From contig CAYLYP010000107.1 in the NCBI GenBank assembly GCA_964387795.1, positions 1 through 9,438 of the forward strand: a stretch of 9,438 bases of DNA. The letters run 5' to 3'. This DNA is from CAYLYP01 sp964387795 (GTDB taxonomy: Bacteria; Bacteroidota; Bacteroidia; Bacteroidales; UBA7960). Both the position numbers and the translations under genes were made by a program. The notes under the pieces were generated by a model. That model ran no database searches and was not told the origin of the DNA. It saw only the letters and a program-made list of their open reading frames with translations. The number at the start of each line of letters is the position of its first letter. Position 1 is the first letter of the stretch. This document shows positions 1-6,872 of the stretch, piece after piece.

Positions 1-2415
1 CTCACCAGTTACTGTTGCAGTAAAGGTTGTGGTTTCTGTGATTACAAAAGGAACACCATTTTCAACACCATTGTTCCAGCTTAATTCACCATTTGCATAT
101 TCTGCATTTAAAGTGATTGAAGTACCATAGCATACTGCAAAGTCTTCAACAACACTTACTGTTGGTAATGGGTTAACTGTTACGGTTACTGGTTCATTAG
201 CAGTATTGCTGCATCCATTTGAATTTGTTACCTGAACACTATAATTACCAGCTTCTGTTACTTCAATGCTTTGGCTTACTGCGCCGTTGCTCCATAAGTA
301 AGAAGCACCTTCACTTGCTGTCAGTGTTACTGAACCGCCTTCACATATTGTTGTTGAACCGCTTGGGATAATTTCTACAACTGGTAATTCATTTACGGTT
401 ACAGTTACTTCGGCAGAATTGCTGCATCCATTTGAATTTGTTACCTGAACACTATAATTACCGGCTTCTGTTACTTCTATGCTTTGGCTTACTGCGCCGT
501 TGCTCCATAAATAAGAAGCACCTTCACTTGCTGTCAGTGTTACTGAACCGCCTTCACAAAACTGAAGTGATTCATTTGCTGTAATAGTAACTTCCGGCAA
601 AGCATTAACTGCAACGTTAATACCTCTTGTAGCTGTACAATTATTTGGTGCTGTTACCAATAAACTGTAGGTTCCTGCATTGGCAACACCTGCATTATTA
701 ATAACAGGGTTTGCAATATTACTGTTAAAACCAGCAGGGCCACTCCAGTTATAGGTTAAGCCAGCAGTTGAAGAAGTAGCACTTAATTCAATAGTTTCGC
801 CTGCGCAAACAGGAGAATTACTTGAAAGACTTAATGTTGGTGCATTAGGGCTTTGAACGATAATGCCTGATTGTACAATCTCATGACAGCTCTTTTCCTC
901 AGTTATCCTGATGGTATAACTATCTGAACCCAGATTTGGGAAAGTAAGGTTGATATTGGCACCTGTTGATTGTGTGCTCAATAATTGATTGCTGCTGTTA
1001 TACAAGCGATATGTAAACACATAGTCATAGCTTGATGCACCAGGACCAGCCATAATAGTCAGGCTTCCATTAGCCTGGTTACAATGTGTCTGGGGGGTTG
1101 TTGAGAATGTCTTCAATACAAAAGGATCATGGATACGGATTACCTTTTCAACCCATTGGTTACCACCTGAACATAAACAAGATACATCTGCCTTGACAAT
1201 GATTGTTTTTGTTGCGTCAAGGGCTACTAAAGGAAGATCATAGGATAATGCTACATAATCCTGATTTGCAGGAATTACTACTGTCCCTGATGTTAAGTTA
1301 TGATGAACTCCTGATACAGCAGTCCCTTCAATTACATAATTGATTGTCTGAGGAAGTGTATTGTTTGAACCTGCTTCACGGTAAAAACGTACTTCATTAG
1401 GTGAGCAGCCCTGAAATACGTCATCACTTTCTACAAGATTATAAAAGTTCTTTATTACTGCGCCACTTGCGCCTAAGCTTTTTGCTTCTAAAAATACAGC
1501 TGAATCATACTGTTTGTCATAAATATCAGCCAAAGCAATTTTCATTTTATAGGTTCCGCATGCTTGCAAACCTTCTATACGGGCAGTTAAAACTGTAGTA
1601 CGACCATCATATTCAATGGTTGTTGATCCTGATGGAACCGATACATAGTATGCAGCATTCTTATCAGGACAAAGATTTTGATTTGGACTAGAATACTCAT
1701 CCTGATTATATCCGTTCACATGAATATTATTGATGCTTACAGGAGTATTGTCAGGAAGTTTTGCAATATTCAATGCTCCATTTTGATAAGATCCACTGAG
1801 ACCAGGGCCGGAAATGAAAAAACCAAATACATCATTGTATTGGCTGCATGCCCATTCAGGATATTCATCCGAAGCAAAAATATATCGAAACTCTACAACT
1901 GTCCCATTGGGAACAAAATCAAAAGTTAGAACTACAGGATCATTTACTCTGCTTGAGGATACACCTGCAAGAGCCTGTAAATCTACTTCCCCTGTTAAGG
2001 AATACTCTGTTGACCTGCTTGAAGAACTGTTTGGGCCAATTGCATTAGTTGCTTTTCCTGTTGACAGTACAATCCCTGATTCCAATGGGAAATTTGGATT
2101 GTCTGAAGCACGGTCAAAGCGACCTATTTGTTCCCTGTTACCTCTGAACACTACATTGCTTGCTTGAATACAGCCTGTTACCAATAAGTCTGTTACCAGC
2201 TTATTTGGATGAAGAGGGTTGGTTACAACGTCACCTGTATAGTTCTGGACGCTAATAGCCGATGAAGTTGACTTTGTCAAATTCGGATACGGCACATTAA
2301 CCTTGTCCCTTAGGTTTTCGTCCTGTTGGCCAAAACTAATTGTGGGGAGGGCCAACAATACGAAGCTCAAAACGAACAGGTTGAAAACGAATGAAAAACG
2401 TAATTCTGGTTTCAT
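1..2415 (-). CDS. Choice-of-anchor L domain surface protein with SprB-like and Ig-like repeats (partial, C-terminus outside window)
   Basis: The frame is open for 805 codons from ATG at 2415 to the left edge without a stop. Residues 1-30 form a signal peptide (charged start, hydrophobic LFVLSFVLLALP, probable cut after SFG before QQD). Residues about 50-285 match the choice-of-anchor L domain: the motif FASDEYPEWAC (180-190) followed by YNDVFGFFISGPG and PVSINNIHVNG is its signature. A SprB-like repeat follows (about 430-520, with C445-NQANGSLTI and a YTIRITEEKSC end), then Ig-like domains with a cysteine pair each (about 525-605, 606-675, 676-745) and the start of another. The family is typically exported to the cell surface in Bacteroidota, often by the type IX system; that C-terminal sorting signal would lie outside the window, so the route is inferred. 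Likely role is adhesion or gliding-type surface function. The leader is A-rich with no clear ribosome binding site. Confidence 0.9.
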   Translation of the reverse strand, partial: MKPELRFSFVFNLFVLSFVLLALPTISFGQQDENLRDKVNVPYPNLTKSTSSAISVQNYTGDVVTNPLHPNKLVTDLLVTGCIQASNVVFRGNREQIGRFDRASDNPNFPLESGIVLSTGKATNAIGPNSSSSRSTEYSLTGEVDLQALAGVSSSRVNDPVVLTFDFVPNGTVVEFRYIFASDEYPEWACSQYNDVFGFFISGPGLSGSYQNGALNIAKLPDNTPVSINNIHVNGYNQDEYSSPNQNLCPDKNAAYYVSVPSGSTTIEYDGRTTVLTARIEGLQACGTYKMKIALADIYDKQYDSAVFLEAKSLGASGAVIKNFYNLVESDDVFQGCSPNEVRFYREAGSNNTLPQTINYVIEGTAVSGVHHNLTSGTVVIPANQDYVALSYDLPLVALDATKTIIVKADVSCLCSGGNQWVEKVIRIHDPFVLKTFSTTPQTHCNQANGSLTIMAGPGASSYDYVFTYRLYNSSNQLLSTQSTGANINLTFPNLGSDSYTIRITEEKSCHEIVQSGIIVQSPNAPTLSLSSNSPVCAGETIELSATSSTAGLTYNWSGPAGFNSNIANPVINNAGVANAGTYSLLVTAPNNCTATRGINVAVNALPEVTITANESLQFCEGGSVTLTASEGASYLWSNGAVSQSIEVTEAGNYSVQVTNSNGCSNSAEVTVTVNELPVVEIIPSGSTTICEGGSVTLTASEGASYLWSNGAVSQSIEVTEAGNYSVQVTNSNGCSNTANEPVTVTVNPLPTVSVVEDFAVCYGTSITLNAEYANGELSWNNGVENGVPFVITETTTFTATVTGE
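205..345 (-). repeat. Ig-like coding repeat, copy B
   Basis: This 141-bp stretch is nearly identical to 418-558 (offset 213 bp, 71 codons). I see three differences, at 250, 267 and 299, and each is a third-position synonymous change (Ala, Ile, Tyr). It codes for residues about 691-737 of the surface protein, including CEGGSVTLTASEGASYLWSN and ending in NSNGCSN. Confidence 0.9.
418..558 (-). repeat. Ig-like coding repeat, copy A
   Basis: This is the partner of 205-345 and codes for residues about 620-666. The repeat boundaries in DNA run from the first conserved cysteine of the Ig-like fold to the second, and the linkers between copies (NELPVVEIIPSG versus NPLPTVSVVEDF) are diverged. That pattern suggests a recent duplication or gene conversion of the domain core. 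Confidence 0.9.
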
Positions 2416-2950
2416 GTTACGAAAGTTGATTGTTGTTATTTTTCTTTTTTTTGATTTCTCACACGAACAAATAATTTCCTTAGATTAAACATGGTAAAAT
2501 TATCCATAATGGTTCGCCCCTACAATTAGGATTTATCCTTAATTTAGTACTGTGGGAAACCCGTATGAAACATTCTTTCTCCCTTTGTGTTCTTCGTCAA
2601 GCATCATTCAATTTCAACAGGTTAGAAAGTATTGTTTCAAAAAAAAACAATTCGGAAAAAAATGCATTTTTCACTTGTCAGCTCAATTTTTCTTGTTCAA
2701 AAACTTTTCGACAAACGAAAAAACCATCCTTTTTATCAACCCACCCCCCCCAAAAAAAAACCAATAATTTTTCAGAAGTAACATCCCCTAATCCTGGATT
2801 ATTTGTGTAATTTGAGCAATTTGTGTAATTTGTGGCTCCATTCAGTGTTGTTTATAAGGAAATCATTATTATAAAAAAATGATTTAAACGCTGATAGACA
2901 ATTATAAAGCCCAAGAAAAACAAAATTGTTTTTTAAAACCGGTTAAGGGT
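2416..2950. other. Divergent intergenic region, no gene
   Basis: This 535-bp gap lies between two divergent genes for secreted proteins and must hold both promoters. I found no convincing TAnnTTTG box for the leftward gene; its leader (2416-2460) is A-rich on the coding strand, as usual for Bacteroidota translation starts. It also contains a perfect palindrome AAAAATGCATTTTT (2658-2671), a C8A9 homopolymer run (2744-2760), an A/T-only inverted repeat AAATCATT/AATGATTT (2860-2867 with 2878-2885) and a weak hairpin AAAAACAA/TTGTTTTT (2916-2933) just before the rightward start codon. Short open frames here have low-complexity translations and look like chance. Confidence 0.7.
2801..2832 (+). repeat. 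18-bp direct repeat, possible promoter of the 2951 gene
   Basis: The 14-mer ATTTGTGTAATTTG occurs twice, at 2801-2814 and 2819-2832, with period 18. TTTG at 2802-2805 and TAATTTG at 2826-2832 are 20 nt apart, which roughly fits a Bacteroidota -33/-7 pair with a one-base-short -7 box; this would give a leader of about 115 nt. It also resembles iterated intergenic AATTnGTGTAATTnGTGGC-type sequences common in Bacteroidota, so it may be an interspersed repeat and not a promoter. Confidence 0.35.
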
Positions 2951-3490
2951 ATGAACATTAAAATAAAATTCTTAAGGGTGTTGTCTTGTTTTACATTATT
3001 GCTTTTGCTGTTGGTAAAAACAGGTTTTAGCAGGGAGCAGGGCGATACATTAGCAAAAACAAACAGGCTGGGTATAAAAATAAATCCCTATAAACCCTTT
3101 TTGGGACTGGCAAATATCGGATTTGAGTATCAGCTTTACAGGCACTTCTCTGTTTCGCTTTTTGCTGAATATGTATTTGCTGAAAAATTAATCATCGGAA
3201 AGGATATTGAACATCCGGTGTTTGTGTTTGAACTCTCACCCAGGTATTATTTTTCGGAACAAGAACCCTTATCAGGATTTTTTGCTGCACCTGTAACAGG
3301 CTTTACATTAAAAAGAAAAGATAGTAAAGAAGCCCAGGGTTTCATACTCGGTGCAGAATCCGGTTATAAGTTCCTGATTGGGAAAAAGTCCCGCTTTTTT
3401 ATTGAACCAAAATTGATTTTACTCTATAATTTTTCTGCTACCGAAAAATTTTTACCCGGAATAGAAGGGCACCTGGGTATTCGCCTGTAA
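2951..3490 (+). CDS. Small outer-membrane beta-barrel protein, hypothetical
   Basis: The product is 179 residues. A signal peptide covers residues 1-27 (KIKFLRVLSC followed by a leucine-rich core TLLLLLLVKTGFS). The rest alternates polar and hydrophobic residues in barrel style, with turns rich in Gly, Asn and Lys: NIGFEYQLYRHFSVSLFAEYVF, FELSPRYYFSE, GFILGAESGYKFLIG, FFIEPKLILLYNF, and a final GHLGIRL strand. This is the usual look of DUF3575-like outer-membrane proteins of Bacteroidota, but I cannot assign a family firmly. It stands alone on the plus strand and is divergent from the large surface protein. AAGGG lies 2 nt before the ATG, too close for an ordinary ribosome binding site. Function is unknown; a structural or transport role in the outer membrane is inference. 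Confidence 0.8.
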   Translation: MNIKIKFLRVLSCFTLLLLLLVKTGFSREQGDTLAKTNRLGIKINPYKPFLGLANIGFEYQLYRHFSVSLFAEYVFAEKLIIGKDIEHPVFVFELSPRYYFSEQEPLSGFFAAPVTGFTLKRKDSKEAQGFILGAESGYKFLIGKKSRFFIEPKLILLYNFSATEKFLPGIEGHLGIRL

Positions 3491-3510
3491 TTATCTGTGT
3501 GGTTATATAT

Positions 3511-3741
3511 TTAGGGTCTGCTGAAAAACACTTAACAAGCAGGATGAATATCATTTATAATGCCACTTTGTAATACCAGGTGCATGGATTTATTTCCTTA
3601 AGTGCTAATATGTTTGCATCTTGTTTGCGTTAGTCTTTAAGGCATCATCTGCTTCGTTGCCATCGGCTCATAGTATTATTATACAATTTCGCCTTGTTGC
3701 CTCACATCTGATGCCTTAAAGACTTTTTCAGCAGACACTAA
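3511..3741. mobile_element. MITE-like or IS-remnant element, 231 bp
   Basis: The ends are an 18-bp inverted repeat, TTAGGGTCTGCTGAAAAA (3511-3528) and TTTTTCAGCAGACACTAA (3724-3741), matching at 17 of 18 positions. Inside lies a perfect 16-bp inverted repeat, AGTCTTTAAGGCATCA (3632-3647) and its complement (3709-3724), which abuts the right end. No transposase frame is present. TCTGCTGAAAAA-type ends are known to me from insertion sequences of Bacteroidota, so a non-autonomous derivative or the fused ends of a deleted element is likely. A target duplication is not clear: only TA, or the inverted TTAG/CTAA, is visible at the borders. It lies 20 bp after the stop of the upstream barrel gene. 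Confidence 0.6.
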
Positions 3742-3893
3742 GTATTCAATGCATTTTTCTTACTCCGGGTGGCAATTGATTGCAAAGCCTTATTGACTCT
3801 AATCGAAATTATTATGCCCTTTTCATTTCCTTTCCCAGAAAAAGCAAGCTTCCTTTAATTGTAAGACTTATGGGATATTCAAAACTATTTCCT
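3742..3893. other. Gene-free spacer
   Basis: I see no gene, RNA or strong structure in this stretch between the inverted-repeat element and the hairpin cluster. A plus-strand open frame starting at 3780 runs into the hairpin cluster and has no family resemblance. The string CTTACTCCG occurs here (from 3759) and again at the start of the hairpin cluster (3892-3900), so part of it may belong to the same repeat. Confidence 0.5.
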
Positions 3894-3980
3894 TACTCCG
3901 ATAGGAGTATCCTGTGCATAACCCCCAGATTTATCTGGGGGCACAAAGCAATACCTGCGTATAAAACTCCGTAGGAGTTT
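3894..3980. repeat. Three-hairpin palindromic cluster (REP-like)
   Basis: Three short perfect hairpins follow each other: TACTCC-GATA-GGAGTA (3894-3909), CCCCCAGA-TTTA-TCTGGGGG (3922-3941) and AAACTCC-GTA-GGAGTTT (3964-3980). The first and third share the ACTCCnnAGGAGT design, and the middle one is the most stable. Similar ACTCCGTAGGAGT palindromes separated by CATAA-type strings are, in my memory, iterated between genes in many Bacteroidota genomes. That makes an interspersed REP-like element the best reading. No T-run follows, so it does not look like an ordinary terminator. Confidence 0.6.
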
Positions 3981-3985
3981 CCCCC

Positions 3986-4269
3986 TCAATCATCAAATAA
4001 TAGATCTTCATCCCAATCGATACCATCTTCTTTCAGGGATCTTCTTCACCTCTATACTCCTTTTTCAAAAACCTATTTACATGTGTTCTAATGCCCATAG
4101 TGCCATCTTTCGGGAGTATTTCAAACTGAGCTTATTCGATATCGATTATTAGCTAAAGCTTCATGATGGGTTGTGCTGACAACATTAAGCCCTGTTTATT
4201 GGCAAACGTTTCGTATATTTTTTCTTAATCAAATTGTAATGAATGAAACAATGGATTTACATAATCCAT
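3986..4269 (-). pseudogene. Decayed small gene, unrecognised family
   Basis: Four overlapping minus-strand segments join into one plausible protein of about 94 residues with single-base shifts: 4269-4189 (MDYVNPLFHSLQF, then an in-frame TAA at 4225-4227, then EKIYETFANKQG), 4192-4124 (LNVVSTTHHEALANNRYRIS), 4122-4036 (EILPKDGTMGIRTHVNRFLK onward, KEYRGEED) and 4039-3986 (SLKEDGIDWDEDLLFDD, stop). The joins at about 4190, 4123 and 4039 each need one indel, and the translated text stays protein-like across them, with a natural acidic C-terminus. I do not recognise the family. The combination of one stop and three indels points to neutral decay. It could still be chance, but the smooth joins argue against that. 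Confidence 0.4.
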
Positions 4270-4297
4270 GAAATCTTCTTTTCAAAAATACAAGATT

Positions 4298-4312
4298 TAG
4301 TTTCTAAAACTA
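4298..4312 (-). terminator. Weak candidate terminator after the membrane methyltransferase gene
   Basis: The inverted repeat TAGTTT-CTA-AAACTA (4298-4312) lies 5 bp past the stop codon and is followed on the minus strand by AATCTTGTATTTTTG. A second inverted repeat, ATGGATT/AATCCAT (4251-4269), comes 28 bp later. Both stems are A/T-rich and neither has a clean U-run, so termination here is only plausible. Confidence 0.25.
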
Positions 4313-4317
4313 TAATA

Positions 4318-5481
4318 TTAAAACAACGGCACTGGAATATCAGAATATATTCCTTCAAGGGACGGTTTTGATTTACTAATCACTTCTCCTTTTTCTAAAT
4401 CGATGTCAATATATAACTGAGGTACCTGTTGTTTCAAATAATATAGAATCTTAGATGGTTCTGATTCTCGAATTAATTTTGGTTTGGATATCAAAACTCT
4501 TTTTTTCATGGGTTCAGTATCTTCTGGATTTCCATGAGAGGCAGAACTTACTTGTGGGTTATTGTGGTCATTTAAGTCCGAAGCCATTCCTAATTCCGGT
4601 AATATCCATGATTGAGGCATCACATAAAATAGTTTTTTTTCGCCTTCAACAAAAAATTTTGATATTTCATTCTGCACTATACTATCTTCGAGCATGATTT
4701 CAATAGCCTTTTGGGTTATTTGAGGAGAAATATATGTAACCGAAACTGCCATATAATCATTTCCATAAGCAGTTGACATTTTTGATATCGTGTAATTTCT
4801 TATTTTAAAAGCCGAAAAGATGGTAATGCTTATAACTGCTGCATAAATAAAAAAGACAGTTGTAGCATACAGTATTTTATTATCAGGAAAAGCGATATTG
4901 ATCTTGCCCAAGTTGAATATTTTAGGAAAGAACATACCAGTTTTTTTATAATACATCGGATATGTGTCAGGGTATTTTTCCATGCATTCTTTTTCTTCGG
5001 CTTTAGCAAGCAGATAATATATAAATGTCATGGATACAAACATTATCCAAACAATTAATCTTGACCATACAAGAGACATTCCTAATCCAAAAAGTATCCA
5101 TGCTGCATATTGCGGATGACGGATTACCTGATATATACCTCCGGTTACGGCTTCTTTTTTAGTAAACTTGGAATAATAGATTTGAATAAATCCTACAATA
5201 AAGGCGATTGCCCCTATAGCCATCATTATCCACCCTGCATTTATAAGCAAATGAATAATATTGGAGTTCGTTTCAACAAAATGAGGCAGTATCGTTTGAA
5301 TTAACCATGCTGTAACAGGGTTTTCGTTTAAAAATTTCAAAGGGATTTCGTAAACACCATAGAAAAAAGCTGCAAAGGGTGTTGCCATATAAAGCATTTC
5401 AAAAAGAATAAAAATATATGGTAACCAAGCCATGCTTAGAAATTTTCTTTTATTACTTGATTTTGACATCGCTGATTTCAT
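4318..5481 (-). CDS. Multi-pass membrane protein, isoprenylcysteine carboxyl methyltransferase-like (ICMT/PEMT family), with a long C-terminal extension
   Basis: The product is 387 residues. Membrane segments are visible at about 16-42, 76-102, 124-141, 143-161 and 204-224. The family signature is present: GGIYQVIRHPQYAAW (114-128) with the conserved RHPxY, then AEEKECMEKYPDTYPMYYKK (161-180) and FFP, the EE...Y..Y part that closes the S-adenosylmethionine site in ICMT and phospholipid N-methyltransferase relatives. The substrate in bacteria is usually unknown. Relatives are mostly 150-220 residues; here an extra segment of about 70 residues precedes the core, and about 160 follow the last membrane segment (229-387), without a motif I know. 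The ATG shares its A with the TAA stop of the dehydrogenase gene (TAATG), a sign of translational coupling. A second in-frame ATG lies four codons in (5469). Confidence 0.8.
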   Translation of the reverse strand: MKSAMSKSSNKRKFLSMAWLPYIFILFEMLYMATPFAAFFYGVYEIPLKFLNENPVTAWLIQTILPHFVETNSNIIHLLINAGWIMMAIGAIAFIVGFIQIYYSKFTKKEAVTGGIYQVIRHPQYAAWILFGLGMSLVWSRLIVWIMFVSMTFIYYLLAKAEEKECMEKYPDTYPMYYKKTGMFFPKIFNLGKINIAFPDNKILYATTVFFIYAAVISITIFSAFKIRNYTISKMSTAYGNDYMAVSVTYISPQITQKAIEIMLEDSIVQNEISKFFVEGEKKLFYVMPQSWILPELGMASDLNDHNNPQVSSASHGNPEDTEPMKKRVLISKPKLIRESEPSKILYYLKQQVPQLYIDIDLEKGEVISKSKPSLEGIYSDIPVPLF

Positions 5482-6218
5482 TAAAGTGAATTAATTTTTT
5501 TTATTGCAAAACCAGGTGCTATGCGCGACATTTTATAAAGCATTTTTGCACCGCCAACCTTTATTTCCGCTTTGTTTTTTTTCAGCCCTGTTATCATTTC
5601 GGAAACAGCCTTTTGGGCGGATATAGCAATTTTTGGAGGATTTCCCTGATGCCAGGGGGTATCAACTGCCGGAAACATTACTTCCACAATGTTGATGTTT
5701 TTCCCTGTCATTTGATGCCTGAGCACTTGGGTAAAAGAATGCAGAGCGGCTTTTGTAGCATTGTAAAATGGATACAATGCCCGCGGAATATATACCAATC
5801 CGGTGGTTATGTTTATAATTTCGGCATTATGGTTTTTTTCCAACACCGGAATTAATTCATGTATTAATTGTATCGGTGCTATAAAGTTAGTTTTTAATTC
5901 CGCAAGAAGTTTTTCCATTATTTGCGGATCATCAGGAAACGAAGTTTTATTTACTATTGCAGCATTGTTGATAAGAACATTCAAATCGGGGTGATTTTTT
6001 CTGATTATTTCAGTAAAATCAGCACATTGCTTACTGTCCGAAAGGTCGCATTGATAAGTAGTAAAATTGGATTCCTGCTGTTTTGCAGCTTCCAGTTTTT
6101 CAACCGTTTTACCACAGATAATAACCTTATTTCCTTTCTTAGCAAGTTCTCTGCCCAATTCAAGCCCAATGCCTGAACTTCCGCCTGTAATTAACACAGT
6201 ATTGTTTTGCAGTTTCAT
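5481..6218 (-). CDS. Short-chain dehydrogenase/reductase, DltE-like
   Basis: The product is 245 residues, a typical classical SDR length. Rossmann motif TGGSSGIG at 11-18, NNAA at 84-87, structural Asn in TNF at about 111, and the active site YNATK at 152-156 (Tyr152, Lys156). The usual catalytic Ser is Thr here (INITTG, Thr138/139). The pattern INITTGLVYIP...FYNATKAALHSFT resembles proteins called DltE, an SDR whose substrate is unknown. Asp in CDLSD (58) fits the cofactor-pocket loop; the cofactor cannot be decided. Start: MKLQNNTVLITGG at 6218 is how family members begin, whereas an in-frame ATG at 6239 would add seven odd residues and leave almost no leader from the predicted promoter. 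It is the first gene of a two-gene operon with the membrane methyltransferase. Confidence 0.87.
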   Translation of the reverse strand: MKLQNNTVLITGGSSGIGLELGRELAKKGNKVIICGKTVEKLEAAKQQESNFTTYQCDLSDSKQCADFTEIIRKNHPDLNVLINNAAIVNKTSFPDDPQIMEKLLAELKTNFIAPIQLIHELIPVLEKNHNAEIINITTGLVYIPRALYPFYNATKAALHSFTQVLRHQMTGKNINIVEVMFPAVDTPWHQGNPPKIAISAQKAVSEMITGLKKNKAEIKVGGAKMLYKMSRIAPGFAIKKINSL

Positions 6219-6244
6219 GATTAATAAATTATTAAACAATGCTG

Positions 6245-6252
6245 CAAAGTAA
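6245..6252 (-). promoter_or_regulatory. Probable -7 box of the dehydrogenase operon
   Basis: TTACTTTG matches the Bacteroidota TAnnTTTG box at seven of eight positions. No clear -33 TTG is present; the FNR-like palindrome occupies that place, as expected for an activator-dependent promoter. Transcription would start near 6241, about 23 nt before the chosen ATG at 6218. Confidence 0.4.
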
Positions 6253-6274
6253 TACTGTCAGTTATTCTTATGCA

Positions 6275-6288
6275 TTGACCTAAGTCAA
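6275..6288. promoter_or_regulatory. FNR-like palindrome upstream of the dehydrogenase operon
   Basis: TTGAC-CTAA-GTCAA is a perfect inverted repeat with the N4 spacing of Crp/Fnr-family operators (FNR consensus TTGAT-N4-ATCAA). It overlaps the TGA stop of the regulator gene (6285-6287) and lies 56 nt before the dehydrogenase ATG. Its centre is 36.5 nt before the last G of a -7-like box TTACTTTG (6252-6245), i.e. about -40 of the inferred transcription start. The adjacent regulator is the obvious candidate ligand. Confidence 0.6.
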
Positions 6289-6842
6289 AAAATGATTTTT
6301 TTACGTATTCGGCTTAATGTTTCGGGTTTTATTCCTAAGTATGATGCTATTATTCCCTGTTTAAGTCTTTGTTCCATCCCGGGGAATTCTGTGAGAAAGT
6401 TTTTATATCTTGTTTCGGCATTGAGTAGAAGTAAGTCCCTTTCTCTTTTTTCTTTAACCATATAACCTATTTCTATAAATTTAAAGAGAAACTTAAACCA
6501 GAAAATATCATTCTCAACTAATTGTAAAAAGTCTTTCCAGGATATTTCCAACACTTGCGAATCTTCTAATGCTTCGATTGAGAAATAGGATGGCCTTTCC
6601 ATAATCATGGCAGAATATGAACTCAGGAAGAGGTTTTCCTTAATAATTGACTTAGTGAATTCATCTCCATTATTGTTTGTATATACATACCTGAAGAGCC
6701 CCGAAAAGACAAATGCAATTTTTTGAGGAACTTCTCCTGCTCTGATAAAGCAATCCAATGAATGAATTGTTTTAATTTTTCCTATGGAAAGAAATTCATC
6801 AATTTTATTTTCGGGTAGTATTATTTTAAGTTGCTCCTTCAT
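6285..6842 (-). CDS. Crp/Fnr family transcriptional regulator (first copy)
   Basis: The product is 185 residues, within the usual size of short Bacteroidota members of the family. An N-terminal cyclic-nucleotide-binding-type barrel covers about 20-115 (GEVPQKIAFVFSGLFRYVY and DEFTKSIIKENLF, without the Arg-Ser phosphate cassette of true cAMP binders). A dimer helix follows (about 115-140), then a compressed winged helix-turn-helix, QGIIASYLGIKPETLSRIRKK (162-182). Its recognition helix has Glu174, Ser177 and Arg178 in the E-x-x-S-R order that reads TTGA half-sites in FNR. It lacks the N-terminal cysteine set of FNR, so an iron-sulfur oxygen sensor is unlikely; the effector is unknown. The gene lies directly upstream of the dehydrogenase operon, with a TTGAC-N4-GTCAA site at its own stop codon, so it probably controls that operon. 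Confidence 0.9.
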   Translation of the reverse strand: MKEQLKIILPENKIDEFLSIGKIKTIHSLDCFIRAGEVPQKIAFVFSGLFRYVYTNNNGDEFTKSIIKENLFLSSYSAMIMERPSYFSIEALEDSQVLEISWKDFLQLVENDIFWFKFLFKFIEIGYMVKEKRERDLLLLNAETRYKNFLTEFPGMEQRLKQGIIASYLGIKPETLSRIRKKIIF

Positions 6843-6872
6843 TCTTGAAAATTATTATTAAGGGTTAACGGT

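Noticed and set aside
1401..2488. Several plus-strand open frames of 60-117 residues
   Set aside because: Nearly all of this span is antisense to the well-supported surface-protein gene, and none looks like a known protein.
2552..2810. Two overlapping plus-strand frames of 71 and 81 residues
   Set aside because: They read through homopolymers and give low-complexity Lys/Phe/Pro-rich text; no start signal or family likeness.
3922..3941. CCCCCAGA/TCTGGGGG hairpin as a rho-independent terminator
   Set aside because: No T-run follows on either strand and it is part of a three-hairpin repeat cluster more than 430 bp after the nearest upstream gene.
3780..3974. 64-residue plus-strand open frame
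   Set aside because: It runs through the hairpin cluster and has no recognisable domain; best explained as a chance frame in repeats.
4455..6252. Plus-strand open frames of 61-84 residues opposite the dehydrogenase and methyltransferase genes
   Set aside because: They are shadows of the two clear minus-strand genes.
6647..6660. TTGACTTAG followed by TGAA, resembling the FNR-like site
   Set aside because: It lies inside the coding sequence of the first Crp/Fnr gene, the right half-site is broken, and no promoter is near.
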